Assembly: GCA_944472155.2 (NCBI GenBank)
Contig: OX235272.1
Span: forward strand, 4,634,354 to 4,698,353
Length of the DNA: 64,000 bases
Source of the DNA: Trichobilharzia szidati
Lineage: Eukaryota; Platyhelminthes; Trematoda; Strigeidida; Schistosomatidae
Reading direction: 5' to 3'
Part shown: piece after piece, positions 44,283-54,962 of the stretch
How positions within the stretch are numbered: the first letter of the stretch is position 1
How the letters are laid out: every line of letters starts with the position of its first letter
Position numbers and translations under genes: made by a program
The notes under the pieces: model-generated
Databases searched by the model: none
Told to the model about the DNA's origin: nothing
The model's input: only the letters and a program-made list of their open reading frames with translations

Positions 44283-44510
44283 TCAAAAGCACCTACCACC
44301 TTCATATAACTGTTGAATAAGGCTTAAAAAGATTTGCGGTACAGCATTTCGTGATGCTGAAGTAGCTTCGAATTCACTTCGTGGTCAACTCAGTCAAAGG
44401 CCTTTTCAAAGTCGATGAAGTTGAGGTATAGTGAGACGTGACTGTCATTCTATGCTCTGTTCCCTGGTGGCGCCCAAAGTAGCAGTACTATCCATGATCA
44501 TTTACTTTGA
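44283..44510 (-). mobile_element. RTE-clade fragment, antisense, part of an inverted composite pair
   Basis: Reverse strand reads the motif A area (LNFIDFEKAF near 44430-44400) and IWKLLQHHE-like and INLIQQL-like pieces down to 'tatgaaggtggtaggtg'. It matches 54480-54668 in reverse complement. Confidence 0.8.
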
Positions 44511-44659
44511 TATATGATATCGAATTCTATTTTGGTACCGAATTTCTGCATATTTTAACACATGCAGATGTTTTGGGGCAGTAATTGAGTAACAATTTAT
44601 GTACACACATCTCCATGGTTTTTGATCTTAACGATTTCAGGTAATTAAGCACAGACTAG

Positions 44660-45100
44660 ATGGAATGAGTTAGATTTAGAAATTTATAGAAATTTAATCT
44701 GATGCTCGCAAATGACTTGCTACAGGATGCAGTTTCCTGGAGTTCTAGTGAGAAGTCGTGATAAGCAGTGAGGTCTATCCAGTCAGGTATGGGGATTGAT
44801 GTTCCACTGATGAAATTGGTTGGAGGTCGCGGTAATTCACGAATTGATAGAAGTTAGAATTCATAGGTTAGCCATTGAAATGGATCCCACTGGCTGGCTA
44901 TTGGTATACGAGTCAGCTTGCCTTGTAAGCGGAAGGTCCTGGGTTCTAACGCCAATGGTGGGTGTCTACTGTCGATGATTTCCAAACTAGGATGAAACAG
45001 CCGTCCAGTAACCCAGTGCTGGTTTTCAATAGTTCTCTAACTGATGGCATCAATCCGTGATCAACTCGTAAAAAACAGAAAAGAAACTTACCCTTACAAA
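44660..45100 (+). mobile_element. Long tRNA-headed SINE with hammerhead-like block, sense
   Basis: In order: 'atctgatgctcgc', 'ttcctggagttctagtgagaagtcgtga' (in pieces), 'gatagaagttagaattcat', a tRNA-like part with B-box-like GGGTTCTAACGCC at 44940-44955, then GATGATTTCCAAACTAGGAT with GAAACAGCCGTCC, and 'ggttttcaatagttctctaactgat'. The GATGA-TTCC-AAA-TAGGA-GAAAC order mirrors a hammerhead with helix II decayed. Related copies are 27118, 47935, 48870, 53840 and 61775. Confidence 0.8.
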
Positions 45101-45114
45101 CTAACCATAGGAAT

Positions 45115-45515
45115 TATTATTATTGTTCCCTTGGGTTCCTAGTGGAACATAGGGCTTCAACTACACGTCTCCACTTGTTTCTGTCTTCTGCTGTACTTTT
45201 CACTTGCATCCATGTTAGTCCATACTGTTTCAACTCCTCTTCACACGATCTCCTCCAGGTCACCCTTGCACTGACGTCCCACTCGCCGCTTCCCTTTCGG
45301 GTTCCACTCGAGCACTGGCCTGATGTGCGATGTCACCCAGCGAGTGGCCTCCTCAGCGAGTGTCCAATCCATCTCCACTTTCTCCTGCATATTTGTTGAG
45401 CGATTGGTTCTTGTTTTGTTTGTTCCCATAGTTTCTTGTTGGTGATTCTTTCCGGCCATCTGATCTTCAATATAGAGCGAAGACAGCTGTTGATAAAGAT
45501 CTGCAACCTGCTGTA
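45115..45515 (-). mobile_element. RTE-clade retrotransposon 3' end, antisense
   Basis: Left end TTATTATTATTGTTCCCTTG is the complement of the AAT-repeat tail. On the reverse strand it encodes KEWNPKGKRRVGR-like, RKWRWIGHSL-like and RSLLYRVFEALCST-like C-terminal pieces in different frames. It ends near 45515 at the LQQVADLYQQL equivalent. Nearly the same segment as 60598-61070. Confidence 0.85.
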
Positions 45516-45599
45516 TAATCGTAATTAAATTTAATAAAGAAATCATTAGACCAATCAGATACTGGTAAAATTTGTCCTCAAAAAATTACCGACAACACC

Positions 45600-46170
45600 C
45601 ATTGAGTCTAGAAGAAAATAAAAGACAAATTCAGAGAAGAAAATCATCTTCACAGGCTGTACAGTCATATTTATATTTACCAAAAATGTGTAGTAGTCTA
45701 TTATTGAGTATTAGGGTAGGGGGGTGACATAATTGATATAATTACTCAGAATTCGCTTTAGAAGTAAAAATAAAAGTTGTAAATTACGTGGTACTCAACG
45801 GCACAAGTTAGAAATTTGATAAGATTAAAATTGCTATTGAGTGACAATAAAGGTAGTTGAGTGTCAATTTAACAAATGTGAACAGGATGTGAAAATGTAC
45901 AAAAGGAACATATGAGAGTGATAACAGTGAATTAATTATTAAAGCAAAAGGAAACTAAAAGTAAAACTACAAAAATTGAAAAAGGAAAGGAAAAAATCAA
46001 AATTTCTTATAGGGAACGACTAGTAAAGAGGTTAAGACGAAGGTAGAATAAGAGACTGGGCAAACTTTCTCTGTATACAGAGTTCGTCAGTACGACTGTA
46101 CAGCCTCTGAAGATGATTTTGTCGATAAAGAAAATTTTCTTCGCTGAACTCGCCTTTTATTTTCCTCATA
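45600..46170. mobile_element. PLE remnant with inverted ends
   Basis: 45608-45675 ('gaaaataaaagacaaattcagagaag', 'catcttcacaggctgtacag', in pieces) recurs inverted at 46090-46165 ('ctgtacagcctctgaagatg', 'cttcgctgaactcgccttttattttc'). The interval shows no coding signal. 60440-60500 holds a related end. Confidence 0.6.
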
Positions 46171-46404
46171 AAATGTACTACATAATGTAAGGTGTAACCT
46201 AGAAGGGATGACTAAATGGAACCTAAAAGGAGGCAGAAGTTGGCGTGTCGTCATAAGTGTGAGATAATGACTAATCAATAAGCTCGCGTAGAGTGGACAG
46301 GAACTAGTGGAAGCGTTTTTAGACTAAATCTGTATGAAAAAGCAATGTTACTAATAAATAGTAATAGAGTGGCGTTATTTATGCGTTGAAGTTTCTGTAG
46401 CAAT

Positions 46405-47620
46405 TTAGTCAAGCAACTCTACGTATCATAATCGAACAGAGCATGGAATGGCAATCATACCTCTACCTCAACTTTATAAACTTTGAGAAGGCCTTCGACA
46501 GCGTTGACTGCGAAGTAATTTGGAAACTACTCGAGTACTACGGCGTACCCCAAATATGCATCAACCTTATTTAACAGCTGTACGACATCGGAACATGTCA
46601 AGTGATCCACAACGGAAAACTCAGCGAGGCGTTTGCAGTGAACACAGGAGTCAGACAAGGATGCTTATTATCACCAATGACATTCCTAATTGTGGTGGAC
46701 TGGATTATGCGTCAGACAGTGGGAAATGCGAAGACAGGGATATCCTGGACCGACGTGAAGAACCTAGAAGACCTGGACTTCGCGCGTGGATGATTTATGT
46801 TTGATGTCACACAAAATCGAAGACTTACAAGCGAAAACCGACAAACTGGTCGAAGAAGCAGCTGGAGAAGACTGGAATCCAGGTGAACATAGACAAGACG
46901 GAGGTTATGAAAATAACCAACCAACAACAACAGCAGCAACATCCAGCGCCAATCACCATCAACGGGAGGGATTTGAAAGAGGTTACTTCATTCACTCACT
47001 TAACTAGGGAGCATTGTCTCAACTACAGGGTGAACGGACGAAGATGTCAAATCGAGAATCGGAAAGGCGAGAAACACATTCATCAACCTGAAAGCAATCT
47101 GGAAATCTTCGTCACTCAACCCAGCCAGCATCAACAACAAAATTCGGATTTTCAATACAAACGTCAAGTCAGTCAGTTCTTCTATACAGATGGATCAGAA
47201 ACTTGGCGGGTCACAGAGAATATTTCCAACAGGTTGCAGACCTTTATCAACAACTGTCTTCGCTCTATACTGAAGATCAGATGGCCGGAAAGGATCACAA
47301 ACAAGACACCATGGGAACAAACAAAACAAGAACCAATCGCTCAACAAATATGCAGGAGAAAGTGGAGATGGATTGGACACTCACTGGCTGAGGAGGCCAC
47401 TCGCTGGGTGACATCGCGCGTCAGGCCGTCGCTCGAGTAGAACGCGAAAGGGTAGCGGCGAGCGGGACGTCCATGGGTGACCTGGAGGAGATCGTGTGAA
47501 GAGGAGTTGAAACAGTATGGACTAACATGGATGCAGGTGCAAAGTACAGCAGAAGACAGAAGCATGTGGAGTTGTGCAGTTGAAGCCCTATGTTCCACTA
47601 GGGAACAACAACAACCATTA
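46405..47620 (+). mobile_element. RTE-clade retrotransposon, sense, second best copy
   Basis: Begins at ATLRIIIEQSMEWQ. Motif A reads FINFEKAFDSVD, so the catalytic Asp of motif A is Asn here. It goes on with QVIHNGKLSEAFAVNTGVRQ, GCLLSPMTFLIVVDWIMRQT, a broken catalytic box with the same 4-nt insertion (46785-46788) as the copy at 15306, then VNIDKTEVMKITN and QQQQQHPAPITINGRDLKEV. The C-terminus follows in shifting frames, ending near 47620 without a clean AAT tail. Stops and shifts throughout. Confidence 0.88.
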
Positions 47621-47625
47621 TAGAT

Positions 47626-47674
47626 ACGATTTTATCTTATTGAAATAAAATCTTATCTATAATGATGATAATAA
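47626..47674. repeat. PLE-derived palindrome
   Basis: ATTATAGATACGATTTTATC and its near inverse AAATAAAATCTTATCTATAA face each other around a short loop, directly after the RTE 3' end. The arms equal the inner part of the PLE terminal repeat at 32039-32070. Confidence 0.8.
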
Positions 47675-47712
47675 AATAATAATAAAATAATAGTAATGAT
47701 AATAATAACAGT
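47660..47712. repeat. AAT/ATG-rich simple repeat
   Basis: Imperfect AATAATAAT and ATGATAAT units. May be a retroposon tail. Confidence 0.7.
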
Positions 47713-47934
47713 AAACTTACATAATAAAAAATAAGAAGCAAGATTCTTCTTCTGACTCAATATGGGAATATTTCGTTCGCTGAATAAATAGACATTAAGT
47801 GACCTAATTATTAGCTATCAATGAAATCCCAGTAATAACAATGATTAGTTAACACAGAATGTGCTATTGAATCCAATCGTTGTTAAATACTAGACTAATC
47901 ACTGCCATATTTATGTGAAGACTTGATGATGACA

Positions 47935-48240
47935 CAATCAAGAAAGTTGCAACTAGTGAGGTTCATCTGGTCGGAATCGAGGATAGATTTCCCGCCCAAG
48001 ACAATTGTTGATGGTCACGCTAAAAACCACAAATTTGTAGAAGATAGAATTCATGGGCCATTGAATTGGGTCCCAGTGGCTGAATGTTATACCAGCCTTG
48101 TCTTGTAACCGGGAAGTCTTGGGTTCCAACCCAGGCAGTGGGTGCGTACTGCCAATGCGTCCCAAATAAAATAAATGGATTGAAAAAGATGTCCGATACT
48201 CCCTGGTTTTCAATGGTTCTTGGGCCTAAGATGTTGTCTA
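47935..48240 (+). mobile_element. Long-family SINE, sense, decayed
   Basis: Blocks 'gtgaggttcatctggtcgga', 'agatagaattcatgggcca', B-box-like GGGTTCCAACCCAGG, 'gtgggtgcgtactgcc', a decayed hammerhead block (GCGTCCCAAATAAAATAAAT) and 'ctccctggttttcaatggttct'. Confidence 0.72.
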
Positions 48241-48869
48241 TAAGGAGGAAGACGAAAGCTTCTCAGTTTGATCAACCAGCTATTGAGAGAACACAACTAA
48301 ATCAAAATTACCCTCCTGAACTACAAATTTTCTCCATTATTTCAAAAAACTGACCTCCACTATGGTACTTTAAGTTCACCGCTTTCTCGTATATAAATAT
48401 GTAGCCTTCTTCCCTCCTATATTGCTGTGTGTCATTGTTGTATTTTTCAGAAAACATTCAACGAAAATTTCCCGAATCTTCCTCCAGATCTGCTATAAAT
48501 AACTAGTTTTGTTTTGGTGCCAATTATTATGATTATATCGTAACAAGACTATGATCTTCATGTCCTAATCAAACCAAGTGTCTTCATCTCGCTAAAATTT
48601 TATGCATATTTAAATGGTTTCCCTGCAGCTGAAGAGATGAATAGAAATAGAAGGCCTGAGCATATATTTCTCATTCTGCACATTTTGTGCCTATTGTTTT
48701 GACAACGATCAATACACGATTGAAGTCAAAACTTTGAATAACGTCTTGAGAAAAGCTTTTCCTTTCATTATACCACACACTTGTCCAATAACCGAATACT
48801 ACTTAAATAGTCTTTGAAAAGTCCTTCTAAACTTAAACCTTAAGTTAATCCGATGCTCACTAGCGACAG

Positions 48870-49145
48870 GCTCTATTCAGGTAGTTAACCTGGGGTTCTA
48901 GTGGGGAGTCGTGACCAGTAGGGGACAGTTGGTTGAAGCTGAGGCAGTAACTCATCGAGGAAGACATTGCGAAGTGGTCGCGTTATGTCATTGACTGGCA
49001 GAAGTTAGAATTCATGGGTTGCCCATTTGATCAGGTCCCGGTGGTGGGTGCTTACTGACGACGAGTCCCGAAGTAGGCGGACGAAACAACTACCTGGTAC
49101 TCCTAGCTGGTTTTCCAATGGTTCTCTAACTGATATCAGCTCATG
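48870..49145 (+). mobile_element. Long-family SINE lacking the tRNA part, sense
   Basis: 'ggttctagtggggagtcgtgacc', 'ggcagaagttagaattcatggg' (in pieces), then a jump to GGTGGGTGCTTACTGACGAC, GAGTCCCGAAGTAGGCGGAC and GAAACAACTACCTGG. The GAGTCC/GGAC pair can form helix II, and GAAAC follows, so this copy keeps more of the hammerhead shape than its relatives, although the core reads TGACGACGAG. Confidence 0.7.
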
Positions 49146-49737
49146 GTGAATTCTACCAACCCATCAAATCCATAAACATTATTTTGTAATAACCGGTAAA
49201 GGCATATATATATAATTGCTGGCCATTTATGCGTATAGTATAACAAACTGCTCAACAGATATCTAAATTGTGTATGACACTGTTGAAACAGAATTAAACC
49301 AACCAAACTTAACATGTAAAATGTTTTCAGCATTCCTTCCACCTTCATTTCCACCTCGTTTAGTAAAACAGAGGTGGTCATTTGTAATTTGAATTCCCTC
49401 AGGTAGGTAGTGTTTAAACCAATACTTCAGCCACTTCAAATGTTATGTTTGAATGTTTTAAAGGCGTTCGTAGACAGTTGGATCATCTATTGGGCTATTT
49501 ATTATAATACGCTTGAAAACGCCTTGCGACTACTTTTATCGTCATCCTCTGAAATTATGAAATACCCTTACAGAGTTCTTGCTAATCTGTGACAGTGAAT
49601 TTCGCTTCTATAGTCATTTATGGGCTTCAGGCTTCAAAGTTAAACATTGAGAATTTAATTCATGCGATTTTATACTAATACACATGGTTCATTGCATTGG
49701 GAATACTTTGCCTTTAATTGTGCTCAAATGGCGCCTA

Positions 49738-49955
49738 CAGTTGATGGCTCAGTGGTCGAATGTTCGCGAACTATGCATGCAGTTCGAGGTTCGATCCTCG
49801 GCCGATGCACACCTTTGCCTTGCTAATTCAGTAAGAGGCGAGGTTGGGCATGAGCCTAGCAACCCCATCCCTTAAAAATAAACACCACTGCTACCAAAAC
49901 TTCAAGCCTCTAGCTTGAAGCCCCTAGTTCCACTGGGAATGTAAAGGAATAAAAA
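49738..49955 (+). mobile_element. tRNA-derived SINE, sense, well-preserved promoter
   Basis: A box TGGCTCAGTGG (49744-49754) and B box GAGGTTCGATCCTC (49786-49799) are intact. The body has 'gaggcgaggttgggcatgag', 'cctagcaaccccatccctta' and 'cttcaagcctctagcttgaa', and it ends with 'ggaatgtaaaggaataaaaaaagtg'. The end 'ccctagttccactgggaa' resembles the RTE 3' end, which would let the RTE enzyme move it. Confidence 0.85.
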
Positions 49956-50129
49956 AAGTGACGCCTATTCGAAATGGGGTATTTGAGGTATCCAACAGCA
50001 TCAGTTCTGAATAAATCATAAGGATATTCAAATTACTACGATTGTTCTATGTAGACTTTGTGATTTGTGGGTTAATTGGATTTTAGTTTCACTTATTAGA
50101 TTTCCTCACGAACCGTCATCATTTAGAGA

Positions 50130-50465
50130 AATCATTGGGAACCAGGGAGCACTGGATGGTTGTTTCATCCTATTTTTGGGATTCTTTAGCAGTGCGCGCC
50201 CATGGCCTCACCACCACTGAAACCCGGGACCTTCATCTCACGATGCCGAGCTACATATCAGGAGTTGACGATGTTATAATTCACAGGTCTTTGAATCCCA
50301 GCCAGAATGGCCAACGAGGTTGATCTCATAACCTGAAGCTCCCGGATTCGATCACATTAGAGGTCACAGGTGCATGCAACCGAACAGTCCGAAAATATGA
50401 TGAAACAGCTGTCCACTGCGCTCTGTATTTTAACAATCTCTCCAGTTGATGTTGATTTTTGACGT
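50130..50465. mobile_element. Two SINE copies head to head
   Basis: 50140-50265 antisense (reverse strand: 'cactgaaacccgggac' complement, 'gcgcactgctaaagaatccc', 'aaacaaccatccagtgctccc'), then 50290-50460 sense ('ggccaacgaggttgatctcat', GGATTCGATCACA, 'gatgaaacagctgtccact', all in pieces). Both belong to the long SINE family. Confidence 0.6.
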
Positions 50466-50504
50466 AATCTTATATACAATCTAAACAATTAACCAACTCA
50501 TTTT

Positions 50505-51768
50505 TTAATAATAACAATAATTTGCTTTATTCCAAAAACAGTACTAATGATACAGCAAGGAATTTTCAGCATTCAGTTTAATATTCCATCTAATTTATTC
50601 AAAACAACAAAAATAGACATTACATAATAATAATAATAACAAAACGTGGTTATAGCAGCTATGTAGCAATTACAGTATACGATAAGGAGAAAAATATGCA
50701 TAAAGATTAAAATAACAGTATTAATAGTAATAACAACTACAATAAAAATAGCTAAGTTATATTGACTTCTCGTTCTACCTGATGAGATACAAGAGGATAT
50801 TTGTGAATAAAGAGGGTGCAGAGGATCTGACAGTAAGGCCTTTGCCCACTTTGTACAGGAATTTACGTGTCTCTCGACTATAGTATTGGCGAGCTCACGC
50901 AGTGGCATACCACAAGCCCTAACCACAGCATTTAATACCCTTCGTAATATGATATAGTCTTTTTCGAGAAGCCCAGGAAAGATTAATGGAGAGCAATAGA
51001 GAACAATAGGTATAAACCAGGAGTTTAAAAATCGCAAAACTAAAGGTTGGTTGATACCTTATTGTCTTAACTTTTTAATGTAGAAGGTAAGACAAAACAT
51101 TTTCTTAGAGATTGATAAGATGTGGGATGACCATGAAAGGTCAGAGGAAAGAACTAATCCAAGGTATTAGTTGCTCGACTTGGTTTCAATTTCAGTGCCA
51201 TCTATGCTACAGTCATCATGGGAACTAACTAGTTCATGTATGTCACGTCGATGCTTGAATGTAAAGTTAACTGCCTGACATTTGGAAGTATTTAACATAA
51301 GACCATTTGACTTAGACCACTTGCTGATGTCCAACAGAAAGCTGTTAATTTTGGAGCAGTCAGACTCACAAGTGATAGGCAGTGATACAGTCAGATCATC
51401 AGCATATTTGACAAAGTTAGTTTCGTTTAAATGAGGCAGGTCGTGTAGGAAGAAAGAAAAGAAAAAAAAGGAGAGAGGATAGCACCTTGAGGAACACCGG
51501 CTTTTGTAAGCGAGACAGAAAAAGATTTGCCATTATTTACAGTATACGGCATTCTATCAGAAAAATAAGAATGCAATTAACTTTTAGGCCAGGATCCTAT
51601 TTGCATCAACGAAAGCTTATTTAATAAAAGGCCCCTAGGTACAGAGTCAAAAGCAGATGCGTAGTCTAGGAAGGCGCCACAAACATATTTGGCACCTTTG
51701 TCTAAACAAGAAACAACATTATGATGTAAGACAACCGCAGCATCCAAGGTACATCTACCATGTTCAAC
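50505..51768 (-). mobile_element. CR1-clade retrotransposon, antisense, 5'-truncated, YADD intact
   Basis: Left end TTTAATAATAACAATAATTT is the complement of the 3' tail, followed by TTGCTTTATTCC. On the reverse strand the right part (51768-51600) reads the end of motif A (DAAVVLHHN, FLDYASAFDSVPRGLLL equivalents), then GVPQGAILSPFFFSFFLHDL and YADD at 51406-51395. The C-terminus is at 51037-50760 (CSPLIFPGLLEKDYIILRRV, VERHVNSCTKWAKALL). Stops and shifts occur between blocks. The 3' untranslated region is AAT-rich. Confidence 0.85.
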
Positions 51769-51995
51769 TGACTTAATTTTGCATAGACTTGGTTACCTAG
51801 TAAGCCTGATGATTTATGTCCTAGTTCACTTCTGTTTCGATAAGCGATTGAGTACCCAACGATTTCCAACTTAACATCAACGTTCTGAACGAAAGAGTAT
51901 TGAGAGGGGAGTTGTAATTTACTAAACAGTCACAGTGTTGCCATCTTTTACCACTTCACTCCTTGAAGTCATATTAGACTTCAAACAAATTTCGT

Positions 51996-53494
51996 TATGG
52001 GTAAATTTTGTTTTGATAAAGTCCCACAGTGTTATACAGTATTGTTTACTGATGACCATGTTTCGAGCACAATTTATTACTAGTGCTCATAATCATATCA
52101 AGGTAATCACACGACTTCCTAAATTCATTTATATAGTTCCGTTGTTTTTCACTTGATTTTCACTTGATTTGATTAGTAGTAATATTTTCCATATTTCGGG
52201 TGTGAGTGATGAATCATTCCTATTGCATGTGTTGGGTGTAAATTCGATGAACAAGGATTCAGTAATCAACCTCTCTCTCCACCTACTTATATTACTTTTT
52301 AGAATTTTCATTGCATTGCAATTGCCGAGCTTTTTTCTAAATTACTTATGTTCTCTGGGTCAACCATTCTTACCTTAGCTAAATTTGTATGTTCTGACAA
52401 TCTGACTACGCCTGACCTACTAGTTTGATCTATGTAGTTGACCTCACAGTCATTGCAAAGTATTTTGTAAATTATATTATTTTGTCTAATTTGGTCAACT
52501 GGGTCCTTTAACCTACACAGCTTGCTCAACCTGAGTCAGTTTGTAGGTTTAAATGCCACCCTTATTCCTGCTTTATTAAGAATCCTACGTAAAGAGGGTC
52601 TCAGATGTCCCCTCCTTATATGGTATAACTGTAGGTGACTTTTATTTTCTCTTATGTTATTATTACTAGTTTCACATATAAGTATAAAACTTGGGCACTG
52701 TGGTAGAGTGCAACTCTATTATGGATAAGATTTTATTTTCATAAATCACACAGTGTGTGTCTGCTTGAAACGTCATCAGTTAGTATTACTGTGTAACACT
52801 GTGATTTATGAAAATAAAATCTTATACATAATAGAGTTACTAGTTTCACAATTATTGTTATTTTTCTTTTGGCCATTTTCAGTCTTCCTAATGAATTTTA
52901 GAGGATAGTTATTTAACACCAACGCCTCTTCTATCTGTTTTATCTCACCATTTAGGTCTCTTTTTTGTGCTACTTAGTGCCATTGCTCGGTTTGTTAAAC
53001 ACTTAACTAAGCCTGCCTTAACAGTTAAAGGATGAGATGAATTAAAGTCTAAATATCTATTAGAATGCGTTGGTTTTCTATAAACACTAGTGTGTAGTTT
53101 GCCTTCTTCTATTCGTTTTATTTTACAATCTAACATAGCTAATTCTCCTTGCTCATTTTCGGTTTCAAATGTGAATTTTATTCCCTCCACTAGTGAGTTT
53201 ATGTGTTAAGAAGCTAGAGATATGTTCTGTTTTTAACACTGTGAAAGTGTCATCCACATATGTCCACCATATTTTTGGAGTAGGATTAAACGTATTAAGA
53301 GCCATATTTTCCCAGCTATCCATAAATATATCTGCTACTATAGAGGATATTGGTGATCCCATTGCTACACCTTCAGTTTGTCTATATATTTTACCTTAGT
53401 AGGTGTGAGGCACAACTGAGACTTTATCAAAACAAAATTTACCCATAATGGAAATACACTCTACTACCTACAGTGCATAAGTTTTATTCTTATA
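51996..53494 (-). mobile_element. Penelope-like element, antisense, RT with YVDD and GIY-YIG, carrying a nested insertion
   Basis: Inverted ends: TTATGGGTAAATTTTGTTTT at 51994-52013 and its complement at about 53430-53450. An approximate flanking duplication TTCAAACAAAT(T)TCGT lies at 51980-51995 and 53495-53509. Reverse strand coding: MGSPISSIVADIFMDSWENM, YVDD at 53260-53249, FTFETENEQGELAMLDCKIK, SVYRKPTHSNRYLDFNSSHP, and after the insertion KLCRLKDPVDQIRQNNIIYK and CNDCEVNYIDQTSRSGVVRL. GIY-YIG reads NYIDQ, so the usual G in YIGQ is D. The N-terminus is missing. Confidence 0.87.
52665..52850. mobile_element. Nested 162-bp palindromic PLE-terminal insertion with 12-bp duplication
   Basis: ACTAGTTTCACA flanks the insertion at 52665-52676 and 52839-52850. 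The insert (52677-52838) has arms 52712-52755 and 52797-52838, which pair over about 42 bp with one mismatch and a 2-nt gap, and a 41-nt loop. All of it is PLE terminal-repeat sequence as at 31995-32115, in one orientation and then inverted. The loop contains GAAACGTCATCAG. No coding part. Confidence 0.85.
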
Positions 53495-53839
53495 TTCAAA
53501 CAAATTCGTCTGGGGCTTTTTTCCCCTCATTATTTATTTTAGTTTGATAACCTAAAATACTTATTACGTAACATATAGCATGTATTCACTCTGCATTTTG
53601 TTTCGTCATCCAGAACATCTTTTGTTATGTCATCTTGAGAATAAATCAAAAATTACTATGCAGAGATATTCATCTTCACTAATCCTTATGACGTCATGTA
53701 TTCGCCTGGTCTGATGTTTTTCATTTAGTTTCGAAATACTAATTAGTGAACAAAGAATAATCCTTTTAACAACTGTTTTCTTCCCCTATATTCTATAGTT
53801 ATGTTATCCATATTAGTTAAGGATTAATTACTACTAATT

Positions 53840-54330
53840 CCTATAATTAGTTTGTAAGGGTTATTTTTTTTTCCTGTTTTTTTATTTCGAGTTGATCACG
53901 GATTGATTCCATCAGTTAGAGAACCATTGAAAACCAGCTCTGCAGCACTGGACAGCTGTTTCATCCTAGTTTGGAAATCATCGGCAGTAGACACCCACCA
54001 TTGGCGTTAGAACCCAGAACCTTACGCTTACAAGGCAAGCTGGCTCGTATACAAATAGGCAGCCAATGGGACCCGATTCAGTGGCTATCCTATCAATTCT
54101 AACTTCTATCAATTCGTGATTTAGCGCGACCGCCAACCAATATCGTCAGTGGGACATCCATCCTTACACGTGCGTGGATGTACCTCACTGCTGGTCACGA
54201 CTTCTCACTAGAACTCCAGGAAACTCCATCCTGTAGGAAGTCATTAGCAAGCATCAGATTAAATTTCTATAAATTTCTAAATCTAAATAATTTCATCTAA
54301 ACTTTTCTTAATTACCTGAAATCGTTAAGA
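53840..54330 (-). mobile_element. Long-family SINE, antisense, part of the inverted composite pair
   Basis: Reverse complement of 44660-45100 with all the same blocks. B-box-like GGGTTCTAACGCC lies near 54010. The hammerhead-derived block reads GATGATTTCCAAACTAGGAT then GAAACAGCTGTCC. Confidence 0.82.
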
Positions 54331-54479
54331 TCAACAACCATAGAGATGTGTGTACATAAATTGTTACTCAACTACAGCCCAAAACATATGCGTGTGTGAC
54401 AATATGCAGAAATCCCGTACCAAAGTAGAATTTGATATCAGGTATCAAAGTAAATGATTATGGATAGTACTGCTACTCT

Positions 54480-54962
54480 GAGAACCACCAGGGAATAGAG
54501 CATAGAATGGCAGTCACATCTCACTATACCTCAACTTCATCGACTTCGAAAACGCCTTTGACAGCATTGACCACGAAGTAATTTCGAAATACTTCAACAT
54601 CACTTAGTGCGGTACTCCAAATCTTTATAAGCCTTATTCAACAGCTACATGAAGGTGGTAGGTGTCAGATGATCCACAAGGGAAAACTCAGCGAGACGTT
54701 TGAACTGAAGATAGGAGTAAAACAAGACTGCTGCTTGCTGTCACTGATGATATTCGTAACTGTGTTAAACTGGATCATTGAGGCTTTGTGGGCAACGAGA
54801 AAGGAGGAATACGCTGAACCTACAAGAAGGCTCCAGAAGAACTGGATTCCATGGACTATATTTGTCTGATGAATTCGAAGAACAAAAGGTTGACTGAAGA
54901 AGCAGCCAGTAATAACAGGACTTCAGGTGAACATGGAGGAAGTAGACGTGATGAAGACAACT
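54480..54962 (+). mobile_element. RTE-clade retrotransposon, sense, left part
   Basis: LNFIDFENAFDSID motif A near 54530-54570, NLIQQL-like, MIHKGKLSETFELKIGVKQ (54669-54725), then LLSLMIFVTVLNWIIE. The catalytic box is lost (LDSMDYICLMNSKN). It breaks at 54962 within the TEVMKTTN-type segment and appears to resume at 55262. Confidence 0.78.

Noticed and set aside
49738..49955. Genuine tRNA gene at 49740-49810
   Set aside because: A and B boxes are intact, but I cannot fold a full cloverleaf with an acceptor stem, and the sequence runs straight into a SINE body found in many copies.
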